NCBI RefSeq assembly: GCF_000332075.2
Contig: NZ_ALVU02000001.1
Coordinates: forward strand, 3,422,324-3,486,323
Source of the DNA: Synechocystis sp. PCC 7509
GTDB taxonomy: Bacteria > Cyanobacteriota > Cyanobacteriia > Cyanobacteriales > Chroococcidiopsidaceae
Reading direction: 5' to 3'
Length of the DNA stretch: 64,000 bases
The position numbers and the translations under genes are program-made. This document shows positions 1 to 8,707 of the stretch, in pieces. Within the stretch, counting starts at the first letter, position 1, and the number at the start of each line of letters is the position of its first letter. The notes below the pieces were generated by a model. The model saw only the letters and a list, made by a program, of their open reading frames with translations, did not search any database and was not told the DNA's origin.

Positions 1-25
1 CTCGTCGTCATGATGGTAAAGTTAC
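1..25 (+). pseudogene. 5'-side fragment of disrupted mannose-1-phosphate guanylyltransferase/phosphomannomutase gene
   Basis: These 25 bases are the end of a coding region that enters the window from the left. Read from base 3 they give Arg-Arg-His-Asp-Gly-Lys-Val and a split codon. After removing the insertion sequence and one 8-bp duplicate, the same frame continues without a break at 1832 into the fragment ending at 2345. Most of the gene lies upstream of the window, so I cannot judge how much of it is intact. Confidence 0.8.
18..25. repeat. target site duplication, left copy (aaagttac)
   Basis: The octamer aaagttac sits directly outside the left inverted repeat and is found again directly outside the right one at 1824-1831. 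ISL3-family elements are known to make 8-bp duplications, so this marks the insertion point. Confidence 0.95.
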
Positions 26-58
26 GGTTCTTCCGAGCTTTTGGTGATCTAGTCATAA
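26..58. repeat. left terminal inverted repeat of the ISL3 element
   Basis: Begins ggttcttccgagctttt and is the exact reverse complement of 1791-1823 over all 33 positions. Confidence 0.97.
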
Positions 59-98
59 AGCTGGATAATTCTAGGAGGATAAGACACCTTTAAAGCTT

Positions 99-1760
99 AT
101 GACTGTGCAATTCTTCCAATACCTACTTCCTGATTGCAACCTGCTCCGTTTAGAAGACTGTGAAATCGACACGGATAACTATCTGATTACTTTGAACGTA
201 TCCTCAACCCAGATATCAGCCCAATGCCCACTCTGCGCTACGTCAACGCAGCGCATCCATAGCCGTTATAAACGAACACTAGCAGACATTCCTTGTGTGA
301 GCTTCAGTTTGACCTTAGCACTCCAAGTCTGTAAGTTCTTTTGCGATAATTGCGCTTGTGTCCGTCGTATTTTCACCGAGCGGATTGGGGGAGTCGCTGC
401 TCCTTGGGCAAGAAAGACCGTTCGCTTGGTGCATTGGTTGCAGAGCATTGGTTTAGCTTTAGGAGGTGCCGCCGGGACACGTCTGGCGCACCAACTGGGC
501 ATTCAAGCTTGTGGAAGTACCCTGTTGAACCACCTCAAACAGTTACCCTTACCACAATTGGAGGTGACAAAACTGCTGGGGGTGGATGATTTTGCTTTTC
601 GTAAGGGACGGCAATATGGCACTATCTTGGTGGATCTAGAGCAGCATCAACCGATAGCTCTACTGGCAGATCGCAAAGCCGAAACGTTGGCACAGTGGTT
701 ATTGCACCATCCTGGGGTGGAAGTTGTGTCGCGCGACCGTTCTAAGGTCTATCGAAGTGGGATAAACCAAGGCGCACCGGATGCTTTGCAAGTGGCTGAC
801 CGATTTCATCTAGTGCAAAACTTAGTTGAAACCTTGGAAAAAGTATTTAGCAGCTATAGTGCTGAACTCAAAGCCATTGAGCAACGGCAGCGCCCCAATG
901 TCACTGCACCGAAGCCAGCGATTGTCAAGGCTAAACCAACGGCAACCGTAACGGCTCAAGCCCAGACCCAGACTGCTTATGAGCGAAGGGTGGAGCAACA
1001 GCAGCAGGTAAAGAAACTCCACCAGCAACAATGGTCTCAAATCGCTATTGCCCAAGCCCTTGGGGTTAGTGTTCGGACGATACATCGTTACCTGACGCGG
1101 CCAAACTTACCAGCAACACTGCCTCGGCGCAAATCCTTTGGCAGAAGTGTACTTGACTCTCACAAGCAGCTTCTTTTAGAGTGGTGGAATGGGGGCATCC
1201 GGCAGCCTAAACTGCTGGTGAGCTTGCTGCAACAGCAGGGATACAGTGGCAGCGAGCGGACTGTGACTCGCTACATTAGTCAACTGCGTCAGGCTCAGGG
1301 GCTGCTTGCAAAACCTGGGCATTCTGCTCAAAGCCTAACCAAAGTGATTGACGAGCAGTCTCCGCCTTTGACGGCTCGTCGAGCCAGCTATTTAGTTGTG
1401 AAGCGCCAGGAGAATCGAGCGTGCGAAGACATCGAACTGTTGGGGCAGCTAGTAGCACAGCACCCAGACTTAGCAATGGCAGTAGAGTTAGCAGAGGAGT
1501 TTTTACGACTGCTACGCCAGCGACAAGGTGAGGCGTTTGCAGCTTGGTTGACTAAGGCTCTCAAAAGTTCATTGCAGCCCTTTCAATCACTTGCATCAGG
1601 TCTTTTTGATGACTTTGCAGCTGTTAAGGCAAGCATGATGTTAAGCGTGAGTAATGGTCCAGTGGAAGGATTGAATAATCGATTAAAGATGTTGAAACGA
1701 CAGATGTATGGACGCGCTGGATTAGCATTACTCAGCAAACGCTTTATTCTGTCTCAGTAA
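99..1760 (+). CDS. ISL3-family transposase
   Basis: This 553-residue DDE-type transposase should catalyse movement of the surrounding element. The N-terminal part has the ISL3-type zinc-binding segment (CPLC near residue 44, then more cysteines near 79-86). The catalytic core follows, with GVDDFAFRKG near 160, a second acidic block VSRDRS near 209 and ADRFHLVQN near 232. A helix-turn-helix-like insert (SQIAIAQALGVSVRTIHRYL) lies near 313-332, and the C-terminal block has NGPVEGLNNRLK, typical of the family around the last acidic residue. A strong aggagg lies at 73-78, about 20 bases before the ATG, which is rather far. Length is full for the family and no frameshift is seen, so it is likely active. 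Confidence 0.95.
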   Translation: MTVQFFQYLLPDCNLLRLEDCEIDTDNYLITLNVSSTQISAQCPLCATSTQRIHSRYKRTLADIPCVSFSLTLALQVCKFFCDNCACVRRIFTERIGGVAAPWARKTVRLVHWLQSIGLALGGAAGTRLAHQLGIQACGSTLLNHLKQLPLPQLEVTKLLGVDDFAFRKGRQYGTILVDLEQHQPIALLADRKAETLAQWLLHHPGVEVVSRDRSKVYRSGINQGAPDALQVADRFHLVQNLVETLEKVFSSYSAELKAIEQRQRPNVTAPKPAIVKAKPTATVTAQAQTQTAYERRVEQQQQVKKLHQQQWSQIAIAQALGVSVRTIHRYLTRPNLPATLPRRKSFGRSVLDSHKQLLLEWWNGGIRQPKLLVSLLQQQGYSGSERTVTRYISQLRQAQGLLAKPGHSAQSLTKVIDEQSPPLTARRASYLVVKRQENRACEDIELLGQLVAQHPDLAMAVELAEEFLRLLRQRQGEAFAAWLTKALKSSLQPFQSLASGLFDDFAAVKASMMLSVSNGPVEGLNNRLKMLKRQMYGRAGLALLSKRFILSQ

Positions 1761-1790
1761 GCCATATCCAAGCATCATCAGTTCCTCACA

Positions 1791-1823
1791 TTATGACTAG
1801 ATCACCAAAAGCTCGGAAGAACC
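1791..1823. repeat. right terminal inverted repeat of the ISL3 element
   Basis: Perfect 33-bp reverse complement of 26-58. It starts 30 bases after the transposase stop codon. Confidence 0.97.
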
Positions 1824-1831
1824 AAAGTTAC
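1824..1831. repeat. target site duplication, right copy (aaagttac)
   Basis: Identical to 18-25 and immediately outside the right inverted repeat. Confidence 0.95.
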
Positions 1832-2345
1832 TCGTACCAAAGCTAACCCCACCGCGTTGATGGAAGAATGTCAAAACGATCCCAATGTAGTTATGGGGGG
1901 AAGCGGCGATATTGGCTTTATTTTCCCGCAGCTACATCCAGGGTTTGATGCCATGTTCTCGATCGCCAAACTTATTGAAATGCTGACTATCCAAGAGCGC
2001 AGTTTAGCTTCGGTGCGAACAGAGTTACCGCGCGTTTATCACAAAACTTACACTGTACGTTGTCCCTGGACGGTCAAAGGTGCGTTAATGCGCCATTTGG
2101 TTGAAACTCATCCCGCCCAGGATTTAGAGTTGGTTGATGGAGTCAAAATTATTAATCCTCAAAATGACAACTGGGTGCTAATTTTGCCTGATGCCAGCGA
2201 ACCACTGGTACATTTGTACGCTAACAGTAATGATAGAGAGTGGGTAGATAGCAGTTTGAGGGATTACCGCGCTCGCGTTCAATTATTTGTGGAGCAAGAG
2301 CAAGAGGCAAGTGTAGAAATCAATCAAGAAACGGTAATGGGATAA
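1824..2345 (+). pseudogene. 3' fragment of mannose-1-phosphate guanylyltransferase/phosphomannomutase
   Basis: This is the C-terminal part of an alpha-D-phosphohexomutase-type domain. In many cyanobacteria that domain is fused behind a nucleotidyltransferase in a protein of roughly 840 residues (family knowledge). The visible piece has GGSGDIGFIFPQLHPGFDAM, which resembles the substrate-binding loop, and then the small C-terminal domain with NWVLILPDASEPLVHLYA. The reading frame joins exactly with bases 3-25 across the insertion sequence, so the break is caused by the insertion alone. An internal TTG at 1857 or ATG at 1860 could start a roughly 160-residue fragment, but it would lack the catalytic parts. 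Unless another copy exists, GDP-mannose supply may be affected (inference). Confidence 0.85.
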
Positions 2346-2409
2346 GCAACAGACAGAACTGTTATCTACTCAAAGTCAGGCAAAATTAGTTAGGCAGCAT
2401 AATGATTTT

Positions 2410-2913
2410 ATGAATAGTTGCATTTTAATGGCTCAAATTGTTCAAGAACCGCAGTTGCGCTTTACCTCTGACCAAATGGCGATCGCCGAAATGTTGGTAG
2501 AATTTACTGAGCGCGGCGCAAACGCTCCATCCCAGCTAAAAGTAGTCGGTTGGGGAAATTTGGCTCAAGAGATTCAAAAGTCTTACCATCAAGGCGATCG
2601 CGTAATTATCGAAGGACGTTTGACCATGAATAGCGTTCAACAAGATGGTTACAAAGAAAAAAGAGCCGAATTAACGGTACAAAAGATTTATCCTTTGGGT
2701 GCGGGAACAAATCTTGAATCCTCCGTAAGTAGCGGCGACCAATCAGATAATTATGAAATGCGATCGCCGGTGAGTGTAAGTAGCTACAACCAAAGCCCTC
2801 AAAGCGATCCCGAAGGCGAGCAAAGCGATCATAGTAGTGACAGGTTTACTCGCCCCGAACCTCCAGCGCCGTTACCGGACTACAGTGCGGACAACGACGA
2901 TATTCCGTTTTAA
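2410..2913 (+). CDS. ssb: single-stranded DNA-binding protein
   Basis: A 167-residue SSB-type protein with an N-terminal OB fold over about residues 1-100 (MNSCILMAQIVQEPQLRF, VVGWGNLAQEI, GDRVIIEGRL). A low-complexity linker rich in Ser, Pro and Asp follows. The last residues DNDDIPF match the acidic tail that SSB proteins use to recruit replication and repair partners. It would coat single-stranded DNA during replication, recombination or repair. Cyanobacteria often carry more than one ssb-like gene, and I cannot say whether this is the main one. It lies 64 bases after the disrupted sugar-nucleotide gene and is followed by a hairpin terminator. Confidence 0.85.
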   Translation: MNSCILMAQIVQEPQLRFTSDQMAIAEMLVEFTERGANAPSQLKVVGWGNLAQEIQKSYHQGDRVIIEGRLTMNSVQQDGYKEKRAELTVQKIYPLGAGTNLESSVSSGDQSDNYEMRSPVSVSSYNQSPQSDPEGEQSDHSSDRFTRPEPPAPLPDYSADNDDIPF

Positions 2914-2919
2914 AACTTG

Positions 2920-2944
2920 CGTCAGCTACAGAACGTAGCTGACG
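2920..2944 (+). terminator. hairpin after ssb
   Basis: A perfect 10-bp stem (cgtcagctac / gtagctgacg) with a 5-base loop begins 6 bases after the ssb stop. No clear T-run follows, so termination is likely but not certain. Confidence 0.5.
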
Positions 2945-3037
2945 GATTAAAAATCCAAATATTAGTTAAATGCACAGAAAACAACCAAAAGCACTGTTAA
3001 AATCCAGTTAATTTTTAGCGACCGACCCACAATTCCT

Positions 3038-4885
3038 ATGAGTGAAACAGTCTTAGATGTTCGCAATTTACAAGTTGAATTTATTACCGACAACAAAGTA
3101 ACTACGGCAGCGCAAGGTATCTCTTTTAAGTTAGAACAAGGTAAAACTCTAGGAATTGTTGGCGAATCGGGATCTGGTAAATCTGTTACATCTTTAGCAT
3201 TAATGGGATTAGTGCCAAGTCCTGGAGTAATTAGCGGCGGTGAAATTTGGTTCAAAGACGAACACCAGCCAAAGGTAGACTTATTAAAGCTATCTCAAGA
3301 GCAAATGCGTCAATACCGAGGTGGCAAAATTGCCATGGTGTTTCAAGAGCCAATGAGCGCTTTAAACCCAGTCTACACCTGTGGCTTTCAGTTGTTAGAA
3401 GCTATACTGCGCCACCAAAAAGTATCAACTATAGAAGCGCGACGCATAGCATTAGGTTTGCTCCAAGAAGTTAAGCTCATACCTAGCAACGAAGAATTAG
3501 AAGCTCAATTAATCGCAACTAAAACTGCTTTAGGACAAAATAAGCGCAAATTAGCTCAAGCCGTAGACGAGCAAAAACAAGCCATGCTCGATCGCTATCC
3601 GCATCAACTTTCTGGCGGTCAATTGCAAAGAGTAACGATCGCTATGGCAATTTCTTGTAACCCCGCCATTTTAATCGCTGACGAACCCACTACCGCCTTG
3701 GATGTTACGGTACAAGCTACGATATTAGACTTGCTGCGGGAATTGAGCTTAAGCCGTCAAATGGCAATGATCTTTATTACTCACGATTTGGGACTGGTGG
3801 CAGAAATTGCCGACTCAATAGCGGTGATGTACCAAGGACAAATTGTCGAATGTGGACTTGTAGAAAGCGTATTTACTCAACCCCAGCACCCTTACACTAA
3901 AGGGTTACTTGCTTGTCGTCCCAACTTAGAAGTGCGATCGCAATACCTGCTTACAGTTGCTGATTTTATGGGCATGACAAGAGTAGAAAATGGTCACGTC
4001 CACATTGAAGAAAAAAGCCCTTTACCACCCCCAGAAGTTACAACAGATGCCTTGGAGCAGCGTTTAGCAAATCTAACTAAGCAAAACCCCTTGCTAGATG
4101 TCCGTGACTTGCAAGTAGGTTTTCGCCAAGCGGGAGCTTTTGGTCAAACAAAACGTTATTTTATGGCAGTTAAAGGGGTTTCTTTTCAAGTCTACCCTGG
4201 GGAAACTTTAGGTTTAGTCGGCGAATCTGGTTGCGGTAAAACTACCTTGGGACGGACTTTACTAAAATTAATTACCCCCATTAGCGGCAGTGTAATGTTT
4301 GAGGGGCAAAATGTGGCGACAATTCGCGGTATGGCTTTGCAAAAACTGCGCCAGGAAATACAGATTATTTTTCAAAACCCCTTTAGCTCCCTCGATCCCC
4401 GCCTAAAAATTGGCGATGCGGTAATTGAACCATTGGTAATTCATGGTAGAGGCAATAGCGATCGCCATCGGCGCAAAATTGCGGCGGAACTTTTGGAGCG
4501 AGTAGGACTAGATCCGGTCTTAGTCAATCGTTATCCTCATGAATTTTCTGGCGGTCAACGGCAAAGAATTTGTATTGCGCGGGCGTTGGCGTTGCGACCT
4601 AAATTTATCATTTGTGACGAATCGGTTTCCTCTTTAGATGTCTCAGTGCAAGCACAAGTATTAAACTTGCTGAAGGAATTGCAAAAAGAATTTAACCTAA
4701 CATACATTTTTATTTCTCATGATTTGAATGTAGTTAAGTTTATGAGCGATCGCATTTTAGTGATGAATCAAGGGCAAATTGTCGAACAAGGAGCCGCCGA
4801 AAGTATTTATCGATCCCCACAACAAGACTACACCCGCCGCCTGATTGCTTCTATTCCGACAGGAAAAAAAACGCCTAAATCCTGA
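3038..4885 (+). CDS. ABC transporter ATP-binding protein with two ATPase domains (dipeptide/oligopeptide type)
   Basis: A 615-residue tandem ATPase like those that energise peptide or glutathione importers (GsiA/YejF type). The first domain has Walker A GESGSGKS, signature LSGGQ and Walker B ILIADEPT. The second has GESGCGKT, FSGGQRQR and FIICDESVS. Each domain carries the C-terminal region typical of the Opp/Dpp family (HPYTKGLL in the first). A charged insert around residues 150-180 of the first domain (QLIATKTALGQNKRKLAQ) is an unusual addition. The second Walker B has DES instead of DEP, keeping the catalytic glutamate. No permease or binding-protein gene is adjacent, so partners must be elsewhere and the substrate is unknown. 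Confidence 0.9.
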   Translation: MSETVLDVRNLQVEFITDNKVTTAAQGISFKLEQGKTLGIVGESGSGKSVTSLALMGLVPSPGVISGGEIWFKDEHQPKVDLLKLSQEQMRQYRGGKIAMVFQEPMSALNPVYTCGFQLLEAILRHQKVSTIEARRIALGLLQEVKLIPSNEELEAQLIATKTALGQNKRKLAQAVDEQKQAMLDRYPHQLSGGQLQRVTIAMAISCNPAILIADEPTTALDVTVQATILDLLRELSLSRQMAMIFITHDLGLVAEIADSIAVMYQGQIVECGLVESVFTQPQHPYTKGLLACRPNLEVRSQYLLTVADFMGMTRVENGHVHIEEKSPLPPPEVTTDALEQRLANLTKQNPLLDVRDLQVGFRQAGAFGQTKRYFMAVKGVSFQVYPGETLGLVGESGCGKTTLGRTLLKLITPISGSVMFEGQNVATIRGMALQKLRQEIQIIFQNPFSSLDPRLKIGDAVIEPLVIHGRGNSDRHRRKIAAELLERVGLDPVLVNRYPHEFSGGQRQRICIARALALRPKFIICDESVSSLDVSVQAQVLNLLKELQKEFNLTYIFISHDLNVVKFMSDRILVMNQGQIVEQGAAESIYRSPQQDYTRRLIASIPTGKKTPKS

Positions 4886-4981
4886 TAATTTCTGTGGGAT
4901 TTTCCTTCTAGCAATTTTAGCCAGTTGTGGTAATATACCCTTTAAAATTAGCTGATTAATTTTATTTATTCGTGAAAAATA

Positions 4982-5025
4982 AGGCTTAAAAAACTGCTGG
5001 ATTTGGCAGCAAAAAGCCTATTTTT
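4982..5025 (+). terminator. probable terminator after the ABC ATPase gene
   Basis: An outer aggctt/aagcct stem (4982-4987 with 5014-5019) encloses a smaller ctgc/gcag stem and is followed by tattttt. The stem is short and interrupted, so the call is moderate. Confidence 0.4.
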
Positions 5026-5066
5026 AAAAGCAAGGAAATCACACCAACATAAATTGTCAGATTACT

Positions 5067-5906
5067 ATGAATAATATTGCCTCCGTTTCTCAAGGAGAAT
5101 TGACTCAACGCCGTTCCCTGCTGCGTCGTCATAGACGATTAAAACAGATCAAATCAGTTTGGAGAACTGTGGCAATTGGTGGACTATTGGGAGGATTGGT
5201 ATGGGGAGTTACTCAGCCTGTGTGGATAGTGCGAGAAGCTGGACAAATTAATGTTACAGGAAATAAGCTTTTAACTACCCAAGCAATTCAATCGCTATTA
5301 AAAATTGCTTATCCACAAACGTTGATAGAAATTAAGCCCGAAGCATTGGCACAATCTTTGGAAGCCCAACCAGCGATCGCCCAAGCGAGTGTAACGCGCT
5401 CTCTATTTCCGCCTAGCTTGAGCGTAAAAGTTATTGAAAGAGTACCAGTAGCGATCGCCTTAACCAAAAATCCAACTTCGCCAGGTCTAATTGCCCTTGA
5501 TGGTGTATGGATACCTCAGCAAAGCTACAACCCGCCTAATAGTACATCGTTTAAAATGCCCAAACTAAAAGTTGTGGGAGAAGTAAAACAGTACCAATCT
5601 CACTGGACGCAAGTTTATCAAGCTGTAAATAGTCTTAATATTCAAGTCAGCGAAATTGATTGGCAAAATCCCAACAATTTAATTTTAAAAACTGAGCTAG
5701 GAGTCGTACATTTGGGCGCTTATAGCTCAAAATTAAACGATAAGCTCCAAGTTCTCGAAAAAATGCGGTATTTACCTAAGCAAATAAATCTTCAAGACGT
5801 TGCTTATATTGACCTCACAAATCCTGCAACTCCATCGGTACAAATGACTTTGGTAGGTTCACAGCTAGATAAACGAACCAAAAAACCTGATCCCCGCCCT
5901 CAATAG
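5067..5906 (+). CDS. ftsQ: cell division protein FtsQ/DivIB-like, POTRA domain
   Basis: A 279-residue bitopic inner-membrane protein of the divisome. A basic N-terminus (about residues 1-32, rich in Arg and Lys) precedes one transmembrane segment near 33-50 (TVAIGGLLGGLVWGVTQPVW). A POTRA domain follows (IVREAGQINVTGNKLLTTQAIQSLL), then the FtsQ beta domain with SLSVKVIERVPVAIAL and a late DLTNPATP segment like the family's conserved Asp-rich end. FtsQ bridges early and late division proteins in the periplasm. It sits upstream of ftsZ in the same orientation, as in many cyanobacteria, with a small regulator-like gene between them. Confidence 0.9.
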   Translation: MNNIASVSQGELTQRRSLLRRHRRLKQIKSVWRTVAIGGLLGGLVWGVTQPVWIVREAGQINVTGNKLLTTQAIQSLLKIAYPQTLIEIKPEALAQSLEAQPAIAQASVTRSLFPPSLSVKVIERVPVAIALTKNPTSPGLIALDGVWIPQQSYNPPNSTSFKMPKLKVVGEVKQYQSHWTQVYQAVNSLNIQVSEIDWQNPNNLILKTELGVVHLGAYSSKLNDKLQVLEKMRYLPKQINLQDVAYIDLTNPATPSVQMTLVGSQLDKRTKKPDPRPQ

Positions 5907-5994
5907 AACTTTTGGAGAGCAAAAAAACACATTAGTTAAGCGAAATTCTTGTAGGTAGTGTAACCTAGGGACTGTAAAGCATATTGCAGCATCT

Positions 5995-6129
5995 ATGTTA
6001 GAAAGTCACCTTAGTATTAGACTTCCAGAAACAGAAATGAAAGTTTTAGAGCAATATTGTCACAACGCCCAAAGGACTAAAACTGACGTGATTCGAGAGT
6101 TTATTCGCTCCTTGAATCAAAAAGTTTAG
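5995..6129 (+). CDS. small ribbon-helix-helix (CopG-like) protein
   Basis: A 44-residue open frame with ATG at 5995. The sequence HLSIRLPETEMKVLEQY, then RTKTDVIREFIRSL, fits the beta-strand/helix/helix pattern of CopG/Arc-type DNA-binding proteins, which act as dimers. No toxin gene is next to it, so an antitoxin role is not supported; a small transcription factor between ftsQ and ftsZ is possible (inference). No strong ribosome binding site is visible. It fills part of the 500-base gap between the two division genes. Confidence 0.6.
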   Translation: MLESHLSIRLPETEMKVLEQYCHNAQRTKTDVIREFIRSLNQKV

Positions 6130-6239
6130 GGGAGTTTAAGTGCGATCGCACTAGCAAACAAGTTTGGCATTACTTTTGCTCAAAACTACCTTGTTAGTTA
6201 TCTAACAAAACTTTAAGCTAAGGAGTAAATTGCTTGTCC

Positions 6240-6254
6240 TAGGATCTACGATCC
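6240..6254. repeat. short inverted repeat in the ftsZ leader
   Basis: Perfect 6-bp arms aggatc/gatcct around a 3-base spacer lie about 150 bases upstream of ftsZ. It could be an operator for a dimeric protein, but there is no independent support. The rest of 6130-6403 shows no gene. Confidence 0.25.
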
Positions 6255-6403
6255 TCAAAACTGCCCAAAAGTTGATTCTATACTCCAAATTTTTTGTAAT
6301 CAAATAAGCTGAACACTCAGACGGATTCGTAAAAGTACGGGATTATAGTAGACTCTTAGCCAAATTGCCCAAAGTCGTTTATAAAAGTAGTTTGAAAATT
6401 GCA

Positions 6404-7663
6404 ATGTCGCTCAACAATAAACAAGGGCTTGCCCATAATAATTCTCAATCACCAGGACAGTCAGCGTTTACACTGGCAGTAAATTCTCACAATCCTTTTA
6501 ACAATACAGGGCTTAATTTCGGTCACGACGACAAGGGAATGCCAGCAACAGACGACTTAAGTAATCCTATTGTCCCCGGTCGAGTAGCAAATATCAAAGT
6601 AATTGGTGTTGGTGGTGGTGGTGGAAATGCTGTAAACCGCATGATTGCAAGCAACGTATCGGGAATTGAGTTTTGGTCAATTAATACCGATGCTCAAGCT
6701 TTGGTACAGTCAGCCTCCGTCAAACGCTTGCAAATAGGGCAGAAATTAACGCGGGGTTTGGGAGCTGGGGGTAATCCAGCGATTGGTCAAAAAGCTGCGG
6801 AAGAATCTCGCGATGAAATTGCGGCGGCTTTAGAAAATGCGGATCTGGTATTTATCACCTCTGGAATGGGTGGCGGTACAGGTACAGGGGCTGCACCTAT
6901 AGTTGCAGAAATAGCTAAAGAGATGGGAGCGCTGACCGTTGGAGTTGTGACTCGCCCATTTATATTTGAAGGTCGGCGGCGGACAAGCCAAGCAGAGCAA
7001 GGTATTGAGGGGCTAGAAAGCCGAGTAGATACGTTGATTGTGATTCCTAACGACAAATTGTTGTCAGTAATTTCGGAACAAACCCCCGTACAGGAGGCTT
7101 TTCGGTTTGCCGATGATATATTGCGCCAGGGCGTGCAGGGAATTTCGGATATTATTACGATTCCCGGTTTAGTGAATGTAGATTTTGCTGATGTCCGAGC
7201 AATTATGGCAGATGCGGGTTCGGCTTTGATGGGTATTGGCGTAGGATCGGGCAAATCTCGCGCCCAAGAAGCCGCCAATGCGGCGATTTCGTCTCCGCTC
7301 TTAGAGTCCTCGATTGAAGGGGCTAGAGGGGTTATTTTTAATATCACTGGTGGCAGCGATTTGACACTGCATGAAGTCAACGCCGCCGCCGAAATTATCT
7401 ACGAAGTAGTAGACCCCAATGCCAATATTATCTTTGGCGCTGTAATTGATGAAAGACTGCAAGGAGAAGTCAGGATTACAGTTATTGCCACCGGGTTTAC
7501 TGGCGAAGCGGTGGCTGCATCGCCCACGGCTACTAAAGTAGCCCAGACGACAAAAACGCCGCAGCCTACTACACCCCCACCCAGCGCCGCAAGTTACGAA
7601 CCCAAAGAAAAAACCGGGTTAGATATTCCTGATTTTCTGCAAAGAAGACGACCTTCCCGTTAA
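6404..7663 (+). CDS. ftsZ: cell division protein FtsZ
   Basis: A 419-residue tubulin-like GTPase that forms the division ring. The nucleotide-binding part has [17 protein letters not shown] near residues 64-80 and the tubulin signature [10 protein letters not shown] near 166-175, followed by [11 protein letters not shown]. The T7-loop region ([11 protein letters not shown]) needed for GTP hydrolysis is present. The C-terminal tail [12 protein letters not shown] is the conserved peptide that binds partners such as SepF. I chose the ATG at 6404 because MSLNNKQ resembles known cyanobacterial N-termini, which carry a long extension of about 60 residues. An in-frame TTG at 6365 is less likely. Confidence 0.97.
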   Translation: MSLNNKQGLAHNNSQSPGQSAFTLAVNSHNPFNNTGLNFGHDDKGMPATDDLSNPIVPGRVANIKVIGVGGGGGNAVNRMIASNVSGIEFWSINTDAQALVQSASVKRLQIGQKLTRGLGAGGNPAIGQKAAEESRDEIAAALENADLVFITSGMGGGTGTGAAPIVAEIAKEMGALTVGVVTRPFIFEGRRRTSQAEQGIEGLESRVDTLIVIPNDKLLSVISEQTPVQEAFRFADDILRQGVQGISDIITIPGLVNVDFADVRAIMADAGSALMGIGVGSGKSRAQEAANAAISSPLLESSIEGARGVIFNITGGSDLTLHEVNAAAEIIYEVVDPNANIIFGAVIDERLQGEVRITVIATGFTGEAVAASPTATKVAQTTKTPQPTTPPPSAASYEPKEKTGLDIPDFLQRRRPSR

Positions 7664-7667
7664 GAAG

Positions 7668-7704
7668 GCAATAGGGAAAAATAACTTAGATTTTTCCCTA
7701 TTGC
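7668..7704. terminator. bidirectional terminator between ftsZ and gshB
   Basis: A perfect 14-bp stem (gcaatagggaaaaa / tttttccctattgc) with a 9-base loop. Its right arm covers the last bases and stop codon of gshB and is followed by a T-rich run. Read on the minus strand the A-run of the left arm becomes the T-run, so it can serve both convergent genes. Confidence 0.85.
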
Positions 7705-8660
7705 TTTTGTTCTACCCATTGAATTACTTGTTGCCCTAGGTGCGTAGCTTCTAGGCGATCTATTTCTCTAATCCCGGTAGGACTTGTGACATTGACCTCG
7801 GTTAAGTAGCCACCAATAACATCAATACCGACAAAATACAAGCCATCAGCTTGCAGTTTGGGCGCAAGTTCGCTACAGATTGCCTGTTCGCGTTCGGTAA
7901 TTTCCGTTTGGGCTACTGTACCTCCAGCCGCCATATTATTGCGAAATTCGTTACCGCTAGAAAGTCGATTGAGAGCGCCAATAGGTTCGCCATCAAGTAA
8001 GATAATCCGCTTGTCTCCTTGCTTGGCGGCAGGTAAAAACGTTTGCACCATCACCGGAATTCTGCCTTGGAAGGTACTTAGTTCAACGATAGAATTAAAA
8101 TTGCGATCGCCCGGCTCTAAATAAAGTATTCCTTCTCCAGCTTTATTACCCAAAGGCTTCAAAATTGCCGCCCCTTTTGCTTCCATAAATTCCCGAATAA
8201 CTTGTTTATCGGGACTAACAATAGTTTCGGGGATAGAATTTGTAAACTGCAAAGCGTACATTTTCTCATTAGCCGCCCGTAATCCTTGGGGATTATTGAC
8301 CACTAAAGTTTTGGTGTCTATATAATCCAGAATGTAAGTAGCGTAGAGATAAAGGGAATCTATCGGGGGATCGGTACGCATAAAAACGGCATCCATCGTT
8401 TCTAGCGGGGCAAAAATGCGATCGCCTAGTTGATACCAAGGAGATTTTATTACCCATCGCCCTGCTACTAATTCCGCTTTTTGCAACTGCACTGATTCTA
8501 AGGTCGCCCAAGCTTTGCTAGCAACGACACTTAGTGAGTTTGCCTGAGTTATCCAAACTTGATGACCTAGCAATTGCGCGGCTTCCATCAGCGCGACGCT
8601 AGTATCGTGGAGGGGATCGAGAAGGGCAATGGGATCGATAATAAAGGCAATTTTTAACAC
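7698..8660 (-). CDS. gshB: glutathione synthetase
   Basis: A 320-residue ATP-grasp ligase that joins glycine to gamma-glutamylcysteine, the last step of glutathione synthesis in the cytosol. The N-terminal KIAFIIDPI, DAVFMRTDPPID and the ATP-grasp parts (AAILKPLGNKAGEGI, DKRIILLDGEPIGALNR, GIDVIGGYLTEVNVTSPTGIREI) match the bacterial GshB family. I prefer the GTG at 8660, since the preceding in-frame ATG at 8687 adds nine residues absent from typical proteins. It is the last gene of the minus-strand block and follows grxC by about 50 bases; both genes are glutathione related. Confidence 0.95.
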   Translation of the reverse strand: MLKIAFIIDPIALLDPLHDTSVALMEAAQLLGHQVWITQANSLSVVASKAWATLESVQLQKAELVAGRWVIKSPWYQLGDRIFAPLETMDAVFMRTDPPIDSLYLYATYILDYIDTKTLVVNNPQGLRAANEKMYALQFTNSIPETIVSPDKQVIREFMEAKGAAILKPLGNKAGEGILYLEPGDRNFNSIVELSTFQGRIPVMVQTFLPAAKQGDKRIILLDGEPIGALNRLSSGNEFRNNMAAGGTVAQTEITEREQAICSELAPKLQADGLYFVGIDVIGGYLTEVNVTSPTGIREIDRLEATHLGQQVIQWVEQKQ

Positions 8661-8707
8661 AAGTATTGTTTGATGATTAATGGGCAATGGACTAAAGTAT
8701 CACCAAA

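Larger units (their letters stand above)
26..1823 (+). mobile_element. complete ISL3-family insertion sequence, 1798 bp
   Basis: The element is bounded by perfect 33-bp inverted repeats (26-58 and 1791-1823), flanked by the 8-bp direct repeat aaagttac, and holds one full-length ISL3-type transposase gene. Identical ends, an intact transposase and an intact duplication suggest a recent insertion (inference). It lies in the coding sequence of a sugar-nucleotide gene, in the same orientation as that gene. Confidence 0.95.
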
